In this document: in pieces, positions 1-7,000 of the stretch
Position numbering within the stretch: position 1 is the stretch's first letter
Layout: every line of letters begins with the position of its first letter
Origin: Sva-25 sp037385685
Lineage (GTDB): Bacteria > Pseudomonadota > Gammaproteobacteria > Chromatiales > Chromatiaceae
DNA: 9,741 nt
Reading direction: 5' to 3'
NCBI GenBank assembly: GCA_037385685.1
Contig: JARRMW010000069.1
Coordinates: forward strand, 1 to 9,741
Position numbers and translations under genes: made by a program
The notes under the pieces: model-generated
Database searches by the model: none
What the model was told of the DNA's origin: nothing
What the model saw: the letters and a program-made list of their open reading frames with translations, nothing else

Positions 1-1
1 T

Positions 2-1126
2 TTTGGTGTCAAAGATGCCGAGTCAGGCGCGGAATCCACGGGCGAACGCTTCTGGTTCGTTTTTTACGGTATCGCGGCTTTTTTGTACCGCATGCTGATC
101 ATGTTCACCATTATTCTGTATATTGGTGGAAAGTTTTTCATTGTTGGTGTCTTGCTTGCAATCTGGGGCGTCACTACGCAAATCATGGTTCCCATCGGAA
201 AAAACCTGTCCTTTCTTTTCACCAGTCCGAAAATACGTGATAACCGCGGCCGGGCTGTGACGCTGTCTGTCGTCATTTTGTGCATGCTTCTCCTGTTACT
301 CTTTGTTGTGCCGGCACCCTCATGGACAAGGGCAGAAGGCGTCGTGTGGCCATCTGAGACGTCGAGGGTGCGCGTTGGCGTCGACGGTTATGTCGCCAAA
401 TATCTGGCCGGAGAGAACAGCAGGGTAGACCGGGATCAGAACATCATCCAGATGGAAGACCCGCTGCTCAGCTCCAGGCTGGATGTTCTCCAGTCTCGCC
501 TCAAAGAACTCAAGGCGCAACTCATGGCTGCACAGGTCAATGATCGTGTACAGACGGCCGTCATTCGTGAGGAGATCTCGGCGGTCAGTGGTGACCTGCA
601 AAGAGCACAGGAGCAGTCTGACGCACTGGTCATCAAAAGCCCGCGTGATGGTGTCCTTGTGGTCCCCGATGGCCAGGACTTGCCCGGCCGTTTTCTGCGC
701 AAGGGGGAGCTGGTCGCTTATGTCCTGGAACCTTCCGAACGCATATCCGCCCGGGTTGTGGTCTCCCAGGATGATATCGGCCTCGTGCGGGAAGAAACCC
801 GGGATGTCGAGGTCATGGCCGCCCAATGGGGCAGTGATCCCTGGCCAGTCTCAACCTGGAGACAGGTTCCCGGCGGTACCGACCAGTTGCCGACAGCAGC
901 TCTCGGAAGTACCGGTGGCGGGAACTTCACCATTGATCCAACAGATCCGACTGGTCGTACTACGCTGGAGCGCGTGTTCGAGATCGAGATCGATCTACCT
1001 CCCGAGTTCGACTCGAGTTATCTCGGGCAGCGTGTCTACGTCAAATTCGATCATGGTCTCGAACCAGTCGGCTTGCAGATGTATCGAGCCCTGCGCCAGC
1101 TGTTCCTGAGGCGATTCAGTGTCTGA
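2..1126 (+). CDS. M50-peptidase-like membrane protein with HlyD-type adaptor region (5' end missing)
   Basis: The frame is open from base 2, so the true start lies to the left; 374 residues are visible. Three hydrophobic stretches (about visible residues 19-41, 43-66 and 86-104) are followed by a periplasmic adaptor part: a lipoyl-like half-motif near 113-148 (EGVVWPSE...GYVAKYL), a helical coiled-coil stretch near 150-195, and a second lipoyl half (VIKSPRDGVLVV). It ends in a beta-rich region finishing QRVYVKFDHG...LRQLFLRRF. This layout and C-terminus match the large 'site-2 protease-like plus HlyD' proteins, whose zinc-binding HExxH would sit in the missing N-terminal part. The last 8 nt overlap the SecA-like gene, implying translational coupling. 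Seen: membrane and adaptor layout. Inferred: the M50 half. A plain HlyD-family membrane fusion protein is the alternative. Confidence 0.78.
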   Translation, partial: FGVKDAESGAESTGERFWFVFYGIAAFLYRMLIMFTIILYIGGKFFIVGVLLAIWGVTTQIMVPIGKNLSFLFTSPKIRDNRGRAVTLSVVILCMLLLLLFVVPAPSWTRAEGVVWPSETSRVRVGVDGYVAKYLAGENSRVDRDQNIIQMEDPLLSSRLDVLQSRLKELKAQLMAAQVNDRVQTAVIREEISAVSGDLQRAQEQSDALVIKSPRDGVLVVPDGQDLPGRFLRKGELVAYVLEPSERISARVVVSQDDIGLVREETRDVEVMAAQWGSDPWPVSTWRQVPGGTDQLPTAALGSTGGGNFTIDPTDPTGRTTLERVFEIEIDLPPEFDSSYLGQRVYVKFDHGLEPVGLQMYRALRQLFLRRFSV

Positions 1127-1475
1127 TACTGCACTGCTGAGACCGGGTGTCGCAATCGGGCAGTATCCCCAGCAGGAGGATATTCGTGACAGCTGGCTGG
1201 ACAAGACCGCTGCCGAGATCAACGGCTTTTTTCGCCAGTATTCCCTGGGGAAGCGGCCGCAATACTGGCGTTTTGTCAAAACGGTTCAACAGCAAGCCGA
1301 AGAATACAGCCTGCATGCCCTGGAAGAGACCGAGCTTCGTACGATTTCCGACGACTGCAGGCGGCGTCTTTACAGCGAGGGTTTTCTTGATGAACTGGTC
1401 GCACGCTCTTTTGCGATTGTCCGGGAGGTGGCGACCCGCCGCCTTGGCTTGCGACATCATGACGTTCAGCTGATC

Positions 1476-1501
1476 GGTGGTTACGCCGTGACGCTCAGTG
1501 G
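1476..1501 (+). other. Deletion/frameshift junction inside the SecA-like gene
   Basis: Frame 1119+3n reads ...QLIGG up to about 1481, and frame 1484+3n reads RRDAQWM... directly after. In SecA proteins these two blocks are separated by about 46 residues that hold Walker A and the VTVNDYL strand. Roughly 130 nt, a number congruent to 1 modulo 3, must be missing. Confidence 0.75.
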
Positions 1502-2663
1502 ATGCGGCCTGTCTATGCTGCACTCGGGCTCAAGGTTGGCACCATCCTCGAAAACATGAGCCTGGAAGAACGTCAGAAAGCGTATGCATGTGACATCACT
1601 TACTGTACCAACAAGCAACTGGTATTCGACTATCTGAAAGACCGGCTGTTGCTTGGCCAGGAAGGCCGACCTCTGCACAGGCAGCTCGAGGGCCTCTACA
1701 GCACCCGGCCAAGGAGTCATCGCCTGATGATGCGAGGCCTGTGCTTTGCCATTGTCGATGAGGCTGACAGCGTCCTGATCGATGAAGCCCGCACGCCGCT
1801 TGTCATTTCGAAATCCGGCAACATGAGCGAGCAGGAACTGATCTATGAGCAGGCACTGTCGATTGCGCGCAATCTCGAATCACCCCGTGATTTCAAGGTG
1901 CGTACAAAAGACAGGAAGATCGAGCTGACCAAGCCGGGTATTGCGCACATTGCCCGGCTCACGCGTAACATGTCAGGGCTCTGGTCAGTCAGGAAACGTC
2001 GCGAGGAATTTGTCAAACAGGCCTTGTCTGCGCTCCATCTTTTTATCAGGGACAGGCAGTATCTTGTCAAAGACGGCAAGGTCCAGATCATTGACGAGTA
2101 CACTGGCCGGGTCATGAGTGACCGATCCTGGGAGCGGGGTCTTCATCAAATGATCGAGGCAAAGGAGAACTGTCGCCTCAGCGGCCGCCAGGAAACCCTT
2201 GCAAGAATCAGCTACCAGCGGTTTTTCCGCCGTTATCTCCACCTCTGTGGCATGACAGGGACTGCCCGCGAGGTGGCGAGGGAACTCTGGTCGGTCTACC
2301 GCCTGAATGTCACCACGGTGCCAACGAACAAACCCGTGCAGCGTATTCATCTTCCTGACAAGGTATTCGTCACGCTTGATGAAAAATGGCAGGAGACCAT
2401 CTCCCTGGTCAAAGAGATACACAAGCAAGGCCGCCCTGTACTGATTGGCACCCGCTCGGTGGCTGCTTCCGAGCACCTGAGTAAATTGTTGCATGCTGCC
2501 AGTCTGCCACACCAGGTGTTGAATGCCCGGCAGGACCAGGACGAGGCCCAGGTGATCGCACATGCCGGCCAGCACGGAAATATTACCGTGGCCACGAATA
2601 TGGCGGGCAGGGGCACCGATATCCGCCTGGCACCCGGCGTGGAAGAGCGGGGGGGCTTGTTTG

Positions 2664-2676
2664 NNNNNNNNNNNNN
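2664..2676. other. Assembly gap: 13 undetermined bases
   Basis: Thirteen N lie inside the SecA-like gene. The left flank ends TGTTTG (2658-2663) and the right flank starts TGTTTG (2677-2682). Removing the N and merging this 6-nt overlap gives one continuous frame reading GGLFVLATERHEARRID, which matches the SecA block GGLHVIGTERHESRRID residue for residue in length. The N run is therefore most likely an unresolved contig overlap, not missing sequence. Confidence 0.85.
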
Positions 2677-3015
2677 TGTTTGTCCTGGCAACCGAGAGAC
2701 ATGAAGCTCGCCGCATCGACCGTCAGCTGTTTGGTCGTGGCGGACGCCAGGGAGATCCGGGCAGTTACCAGGCGATCGTATCGCTCGAGGATGAATTGCT
2801 GGAAAGTTTCCTCGGTAAAATCCCGCACAGGTTTTTCAGGCGTTTCTCCGACTCGGGAAAACCTCTTCCGCAATGGCTGGGTCTGCTGGTTTCATCTGCT
2901 GCGCAGATGAGAGCAGAGCGTCACCATGGCGGGATGAGAAGGCGGCTGCTCAGGATAGATGATCAACTTGGAGACATGATGGCCTTTAGCGGTCAGGGAG
3001 AATAGTGAGATAGCG

Positions 3016-3894
3016 ATGTTGAAACATACTCTGAAGACAGGTTTGGTTGGGTATTTGTTCCTCATCACAGGAGTTTGTGCAGTCGTCCAGGCCAATGAAT
3101 ATGACTACGGCAATTTCGATTCCATCCTGCAGAATGATGCCATGGATCAACAGATGGGCTTTGACTGCCTGATCGAACCGCATGCCGTCATTGAGGTCAG
3201 TACCCGGGAGGAGGGCGTTGTTGAGAGTCTGGATGTCAAAAGGGGAGATATCGTCAAGAAAGGGCAGGTGCTGGTGAAACTGGACTCCGGCGTCGAGCAA
3301 CTCACGATGGAGCTGGCACAGGCACGGGCAAAAATGACAACGGAAATTGAAACAAGGAAAGACAGCCTCGAGTATCTCAAGCGTCAGCAGGAGCGAGTTA
3401 ATGATCTGTTCGGTAAAAAGGCTGTTTCCTTCAATGAAAAGGACAAGGCCGATACCGATGTCATTCTGGGAGAAAGTGAACTAAGGAGTGCCCTTGAAAA
3501 TCATCAGCTATCGCAACTTGAACAAAAACGTGCAGAAAATTACTTCGCCAGACGAACAATTTACAGCACCGTCGATGCGGTCGTGGTCAAGACACACCTG
3601 AACCCGGGAGAGTCAGTCAAGGACCGTACGATACTCACTTTGGCGCAGGTCGATCCACTCAATGTGGAGGTGATCTTGCCCTTGAGTCAGTATGGCAAGA
3701 TCAAAACTGGTAACAAAGCGACGATCACCCCCCTGGTGCCGGGTGGTGAAAAGGCCGAGGCTACTGTTGTCATTGTCGACAGGGTGATCGATGCAGCCAG
3801 CGGCACCTTTGGTGTCAGGCTGGAGTTGCCCAACCCGGATTACAAACTGCCGGGCGGTATCCGCTGTGAGGTGGATTTTCAAGATCAGTCATAG
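3016..3894 (+). CDS. Periplasmic adaptor (RND/HlyD-type membrane fusion protein)
   Basis: The protein has 292 residues. An N-terminal signal peptide (hydrophobic residues about 8-24) has a likely cleavage at VVQA|NE after residue 26. A split biotinyl-lipoyl-like domain follows: first half about 55-90 (VSTREEGVVESLDVKRGDIV, GQVLVKLD), coiled-coil hairpin about 91-180, second half about 183-212 (VDAVVVKTHLNPGESV). A beta-barrel part runs about 213-290 (GIRCEVDF at the end). Such adaptors bridge inner-membrane pumps or exporters to the outer membrane. It is shorter than classical AcrA-type adaptors and appears to lack a membrane-proximal domain. It starts 10 nt after the SecA-like stop, so it is almost certainly co-transcribed. 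No RND pump, ABC exporter or TolC gene is in view, so its partner is unknown. Cys21 is not in a good lipobox (Val at -1), so a soluble periplasmic form is favoured. Confidence 0.88.
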   Translation: MLKHTLKTGLVGYLFLITGVCAVVQANEYDYGNFDSILQNDAMDQQMGFDCLIEPHAVIEVSTREEGVVESLDVKRGDIVKKGQVLVKLDSGVEQLTMELAQARAKMTTEIETRKDSLEYLKRQQERVNDLFGKKAVSFNEKDKADTDVILGESELRSALENHQLSQLEQKRAENYFARRTIYSTVDAVVVKTHLNPGESVKDRTILTLAQVDPLNVEVILPLSQYGKIKTGNKATITPLVPGGEKAEATVVIVDRVIDAASGTFGVRLELPNPDYKLPGGIRCEVDFQDQS

Positions 3895-3959
3895 GAAACA
3901 TCTCCTGACTGCGATGCGTGCCTGCACAGGTTCTCCGGACTGGCCTGTTCATCTACGTC

Positions 3960-3984
3960 AGGTTTCTATCTGAAACCTTTATTT
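3960..3984 (+). terminator. Possible Rho-independent terminator of the export cluster
   Basis: Perfect 7-bp stem AGGTTTC (3960-3966) / GAAACCT (3972-3978) with a 5-nt loop, followed by TTTATTT. It lies 65 nt past the adaptor stop. The stem is AT-rich and short, so it may be a weak terminator. Confidence 0.45.
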
Positions 3985-4064
3985 GCAGGAAAAATGATGG
4001 GAAGTGATGTATGTCTGATATGTTGTTTTCCTTTAGAATATACTCAAACAAGGGAGCTGTCCCG

Positions 4065-4573
4065 ATGAATGTACAAGCACAGGTGTTGAGGATTCTTGCA
4101 CTAGCCTTCACCATTGGCCCTGTGAGTTACGCACATGCACTCGACCTCTCATCGTCAGCTTTCTATGCCACGATCAGGATTTCGCCTGGCACCTGCTGGG
4201 CGGTTACCGCATCAACCGGAATTTTTCTGTGGAGCTGGCCTATACCGATCTCGGCAAGGCCGATCTGCAAATCGCATCGACGGGGGCATCCGCGGGTGAG
4301 GCCAGCTACAGGCAGACCACGCTTGGTCTGCTGTGGTCGCCGACGATGCAGTCGGGTTACACCTGGCGCCCCTACCTCAAGGGCGGCGTCAACTATTCCG
4401 ACCACAGCTGGGACCAGGGGACGCTGGACACCCAGGACTGGAACGCTTTTGGGGGCATTGGTATCGAGAAGTTTTTCGGCAGCAACGACTTTTCCCTGCG
4501 GGCCGAATTCACAGTCTATTCGCAGGACGCGCAGGCGCTCAATATCAGCTTCGTGAAGTATTTCGGCAACTGA
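4065..4573 (+). pseudogene. Small outer-membrane beta-barrel protein (OmpA/OmpW-like), frameshifted
   Basis: ATG at 4065 has AGGGAG at 4051-4056, an ideal ribosome binding site, and opens a signal peptide (ILALAFTIGPVSYAHA|LD) and the start of strand 1 (SSSAFYAT). Near 4170 the reading frame changes. From 4172 the other frame runs to the stop with alternating beta-strand pattern: DQDFAWHLLGGYRI, NFSVELAYTDLG, TLGLLWSP, WRPYLKGGVNYS, FGGIGIEKFFG, FSLRAEFTVYS and a C-terminal VKYFGN. This is the look of an 8-stranded surface barrel of the OMP_b-brl type. Only about 6 residues join FYAT to AWHLLGG, where relatives usually have a loop of roughly 15-30, so a short deletion of 1 modulo 3 bases is more likely than a one-base slip. 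A TATACT hexamer at 4039-4044 could be a -10 box, but no convincing -35 goes with it. Confidence 0.72.
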
Positions 4574-4604
4574 TCCGGCATGTCGGCATCATTTTGCTGC
4601 ATTC

Positions 4605-4918
4605 TCAAAGCAGCGCCAGATTGTCGACGACGACATCGACACATTCATCATTCCCCGTGCTGCTGCCGGCATCCCACTGTGCTCTAGTGTTGATGGATAG
4701 TCTGCATTCCAGCCGTTCCTGGCTCATTGGCAGATAAAACCTGACGCTTGTCTGACTGCGACATGCAATGACGTCCTGCAAAAGAGCGGGTCACCTGCCA
4801 TTGAAGATGAATCCTCGAAAACTCCAGTACTCCTGATGCTCACCTTTGCCGCGTCATCAGGACGGAACAGAATCGCGCGCCCATTTTCCTCATCTCTCTC
4901 GCTGCCGTCCTGCTTCAT
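4605..4918 (-). pseudogene. Probable small hypothetical protein, one-base frameshift
   Basis: Two minus-strand frames join end to end. From ATG at 4918 (AGGA a few bases before it) one frame reads MKQDGSERDEENG, then AILFRPDDAAKVSIRSTGVF and ends SSSMAGDP. Adding one base in the CCC run (plus strand GGG, 4788-4790) leads into PALLQDVIACRSQ, SVRFYLPMSQERLECRLS, INTRAQWDAGS and ECVDVVVDNLALL, stop at 4605-4607. The joined product would be about 104 residues. It fills a 427-nt space that is otherwise empty, converges on the barrel gene with 31 nt between the stops, and diverges from the beta-helix gene. No family is recognised and no signal peptide or membrane segment is seen. ATG at 4948 is an alternative start. 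Support rests on protein-like composition and fit to the space, so confidence is moderate. Confidence 0.4.
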
Positions 4919-4935
4919 GCTGCTTCCTGCTTCAT
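4908..4935 (+). repeat. Two 11-bp direct repeats, 17-bp period
   Basis: TCCTGCTTCAT occurs at 4908-4918 and again at 4925-4935. The pair lies just upstream of the beta-helix gene and over the proposed start of the minus-strand gene. It could be a tandem binding site, or simply a repeat in coding DNA. Confidence 0.4.
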
Positions 4936-5000
4936 CTGTTCGTAACATTTGTCTGGTAACAAGACAGCTTCAATAGCATGAAACACAGGACCCATTTCTG

Positions 5001-6434
5001 ATGAAAACAACAAGACCAGGCAAACCCGCACTCCTTGCTGCGTCACTACTCGCAGTCCTCGCTGCGCCTGCAGCCTATGCGGCCTCGAAAGCGATCGTAG
5101 ACAATGGCAATGACTCAGGCGACGGCTCGCTGCGCGCCGCGCTATCCAGTGGCAACAGCGTTATCGAGATTCTTCCGTCCGTTTCGGAAATCACGATCGC
5201 TACATCGCTGGTCTACGCAAGCAAAGACCCGCTGACCATCAGAGGCTCAGGCCAGACAGTGACAACAGCCAACAACATCACCCTGCTGGCGGTGACAGAG
5301 GGTGCCGACCTGACTGTCTCGGATCTCGATTTCCAAGGCCCCGGCGGTTTCGACATCTATAACCGTGGTGATGATGATGGAGAGACTGCTGGAAAAGGCA
5401 TATTCGTCGATGTGCGTGATGATCAGGCCGGTACATTGAACCTGGTACTCAACAATGTCTCCGTTTCGGGCGTGGCCAACCACGGCATCCATGTCTCTGA
5501 TTGCAGTCTCGCAGACGATTGCGGTGGGGGCAGTGGCGGTGGAGGGGAAGGCTCCGACGCATCGATCAATGTCGTCCTCGATGGTGTCACTGTCGACGAT
5601 GCCGGCAACGGTAAATTCGATGCAGACGGCCTGCGTGTCGACGAGCGTGGTGACGGTGGCATCAACGCTACGATCTCCAGCTCCTCTTTCACCGGTATCG
5701 GCGCTGACGGCGTCGAGCTTGACGAAGGCAATGATGGCGACGTCAATGCCTTCGTGGAGTGGACTGATTTCAGCAGCAATGGCGGTTATTGTGATCCGGA
5801 CATCATCGGCCCGTACGTTCCTGACCCGGATGAAGGCGAATTCACTCAGGAAGAGATGGTCACCGATGATGCCATCCCGTCGGTCTTCGGCAGTCCGGAC
5901 GACAGCTGCATCGAGCGTTCTGTTGATTTCTACGACCCTGACCCGGTGACCGGCATCGCGTATGTCGAAGCCTTCGAATTCGCCATCGACACGGATGATG
6001 GCATCGACATCGATGAAGCCGGTGATGGCTCGCTGAACTCGACCATGGCTCATTCAACGATCAACGACAACCTGGACGAGGGCGTCGACTACGATGAGGA
6101 AAACGATGGCGGCATCAGTGCCAGCTACAGCTATACCTCTGCGACGGGTAATGCCGACGATGGCTACAAGCACTCGGAAGAAGACGATGGCGATGTGAAG
6201 GGCAGGGTGTTGTATTCCTCGTCCACCAGTAATGGCGGCAAGGGCTTCGTCTTTGAAGAGGAGAATGATGGCGACCTCAGAGTCATCGTCAAAGGCGCCA
6301 GCACTGCTGATAACGACGACAGCGATGATACCGGCATCGAAGCAGTGCAGGAAGATGACGGCCGCGGTACGCTGAAAGTACGCGATTCCGAAATCCTCGA
6401 TGGCATCGATACGGACGGTGTCGACCGGATCTGA
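5001..6434 (+). CDS. Exported acidic right-handed beta-helix repeat protein
   Basis: The protein has 477 residues with a Sec signal peptide (about 1-27, AAPAAYA|ASK); AGGA at 4987-4990 serves the ATG. The N-terminal part (29-130) has the GSLRAAL...ITI...LTIRGSG...LTVSDLDF pattern that opens many parallel beta-helix proteins. From 131 it forms degenerate coils, and from 208 clear 27-residue repeats of type xDG-h-x-h-x-E-x-x-DG-x-h...S...N. A 70-residue insertion (262-331) interrupts them. The protein is extremely rich in Asp, Glu, Gly and Ser. All four cysteines sit in insertions: C168/C174, and C264/C303 flanking the large insert, which suggests loop-closing disulfides. No catalytic motif, membrane anchor or C-terminal sorting signal is seen. 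It is probably secreted, periplasmic or surface-associated, perhaps binding calcium through its acidic ladder (inference). It is monocistronic with a terminator behind it. Confidence 0.85.
   Translation: MKTTRPGKPALLAASLLAVLAAPAAYAASKAIVDNGNDSGDGSLRAALSSGNSVIEILPSVSEITIATSLVYASKDPLTIRGSGQTVTTANNITLLAVTEGADLTVSDLDFQGPGGFDIYNRGDDDGETAGKGIFVDVRDDQAGTLNLVLNNVSVSGVANHGIHVSDCSLADDCGGGSGGGGEGSDASINVVLDGVTVDDAGNGKFDADGLRVDERGDGGINATISSSSFTGIGADGVELDEGNDGDVNAFVEWTDFSSNGGYCDPDIIGPYVPDPDEGEFTQEEMVTDDAIPSVFGSPDDSCIERSVDFYDPDPVTGIAYVEAFEFAIDTDDGIDIDEAGDGSLNSTMAHSTINDNLDEGVDYDEENDGGISASYSYTSATGNADDGYKHSEEDDGDVKGRVLYSSSTSNGGKGFVFEEENDGDLRVIVKGASTADNDDSDDTGIEAVQEDDGRGTLKVRDSEILDGIDTDGVDRI
5622..6407 (+). repeat. 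Protein repeat array: seven 27-residue (81-bp) units
   Basis: Units cover residues 208-234, 235-261, 332-358, 359-385, 386-412, 413-439 and 443-469, and an eighth begins (DTDGVDRI) at the C-terminus. Units 2 and 3 are separated by a 70-residue insert and units 6 and 7 by three residues. Unit starts read ADGLRVDERGDG, ADGVELDEGNDG, DDGIDIDEAGDG, DEGVDYDEENDG, DDGYKHSEEDDG and GKGFVFEEENDG. The DNA has diverged although the protein spacing is exact. Confidence 0.8.
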
Positions 6435-6436
6435 TA

Positions 6437-6497
6437 CTGCTTCGAAAGCAGCATGTCCTGTCTCAAGGCCCCTGCCGTTTTGGCCGGGGTCTTGTTC
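6437..6497 (+). terminator. Terminator of the beta-helix gene
   Basis: A small hairpin CTGCTT-CGA-AAGCAG (6437-6451) is followed by a strong one: AAGGCCCC-T-GCC (6465-6476), loop GTTTT, then GGC-C-GGGGTCTT (6482-6493), with one mismatch and one G-T pair. The tail GTTC is a poor T-tract, but the hairpin is stable and begins 31 nt after the stop codon. Confidence 0.6.
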
Positions 6498-7000
6498 ATA
6501 GAGCGTCCTGTAACTGCCGGGTTCGGCACCGCAATTTTTCAGGGATTACCCGGAGAGTGAAACCGGTGTTCAGGACGCTCTCCATATTCCTTGCGCGATT
6601 CTGGCCCTGTGGATGTGGCAGACCCGGCGCCAGTGTCCTGTTGCAGACCAGCTTGTCCGGAGTTACCACAGCAGGAGCAGGACGACCTGCAGGTGATGCA
6701 GGCGTGTTCGCGCTCGTCGGGTCTGCCGGCGAGGGCGTGGCGCGATGGCCGGTAGCGCAGCAGGCAGAATGCTGAACCTCTCAACTTGACCGAAAGCAGC
6801 CGCCAGGCGCCTGCGCAGTCATCGCCGGCATCACCTTTGACCCGGTTTGGTCCGGTCGACAGGGAGTGCAACGTCAGCGAGCGGATTATTTCCGGCATGG
6901 TGATGGTCGTGTCGGAACCCCGATTCATGTATGTTTGCCGGCAGGAGTCGCAATTCGTCGAGGCTGCGATGCCGAAGAGCGGAAGCAGGCGGGAGAGAGT
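6498..7000. other. 500-nt stretch with no gene I can defend
   Basis: Apart from the inverted repeat, several overlapping frames are open and none is convincing. A + frame from GTG 6557 to 6775 gives a 72-residue product with membrane-like start FRTLSIFLARFW and a G-rich codon pattern at its end. A + frame from TTG 6786 to 7007 gives 73 residues overlapping the next start by 7 nt. A minus frame 7015-6539 gives 158 Cys-rich residues but would begin inside the next gene. No known domain, good ribosome binding site or clear promoter supports any of them. The stretch may hold the leader of the next gene, a decayed gene, or both. Confidence 0.5.
6500..6581. repeat. Perfect 11-bp inverted repeat around a 60-nt centre with inner hairpin
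   Basis: AGAGCGTCCTG (6500-6510) is the exact reverse complement of CAGGACGCTCT (6571-6581). Inside lies TGCCG-GGTT-CGGCA (6515-6528) followed by a T5 run (6534-6538). This could be a folded RNA, a second terminator or a remnant of a small repeat element. Confidence 0.6.

Larger units (their letters stand above)
1119..3005 (+). pseudogene. Accessory SecA-like translocase ATPase, interrupted by an internal deletion/frameshift and an assembly gap
   Basis: SecA motifs are read in three frames. GTG at 1119, with GAGG at 1108-1111, opens a frame holding LRHHDVQLIGG. From about 1484 the match moves to another frame: RRDAQWM, YACDITY, Walker B plus DEADSVLIDEARTPLVIS, the cross-linking domain, IIDEYTGRVM, LHQMIEAKE, GMTGTA and ATNMAGRGTDI. 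After the N run it continues with ATERHEARRIDRQL, GRGGRQGDPGS and SLEDELL. SecA drives preproteins through the Sec channel using ATP. This copy would be about 670 residues if whole, against about 900 for housekeeping SecA: it stops at the start of the helical scaffold domain and lacks the wing domain and zinc-binding tail. About 44 residues between LIGG and RRDAQ, including Walker A (GEGKT), are absent. As read it cannot hydrolyse ATP. It may be a true pseudogene or an intact gene damaged in assembly. Family assignment is firm; status is uncertain. Confidence 0.88.

Noticed and set aside
320..826. Long minus-strand open frame across the M50/HlyD gene
   Set aside because: It is antisense to a well-supported gene with domain matches, and its product has no recognisable feature.
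3016..3100. Lipoprotein signal at Cys21 of the adaptor
   Set aside because: The residues before Cys21 are T-G-V; Val at -1 is a poor lipobox, and a normal cleavage site VVQA|NE follows.
4593..4616. GCTGC...GCAGC pair after the barrel gene as a bidirectional terminator
   Set aside because: The stem is only 5 bp with a long loop and no T-run, and it overlaps the end of the proposed minus-strand gene.
5247..6053. 268-codon minus-strand frame across the beta-helix gene
   Set aside because: It is produced by the Asp/Gly-rich repeat codons read in reverse; the plus-strand product has a signal peptide and regular repeats.
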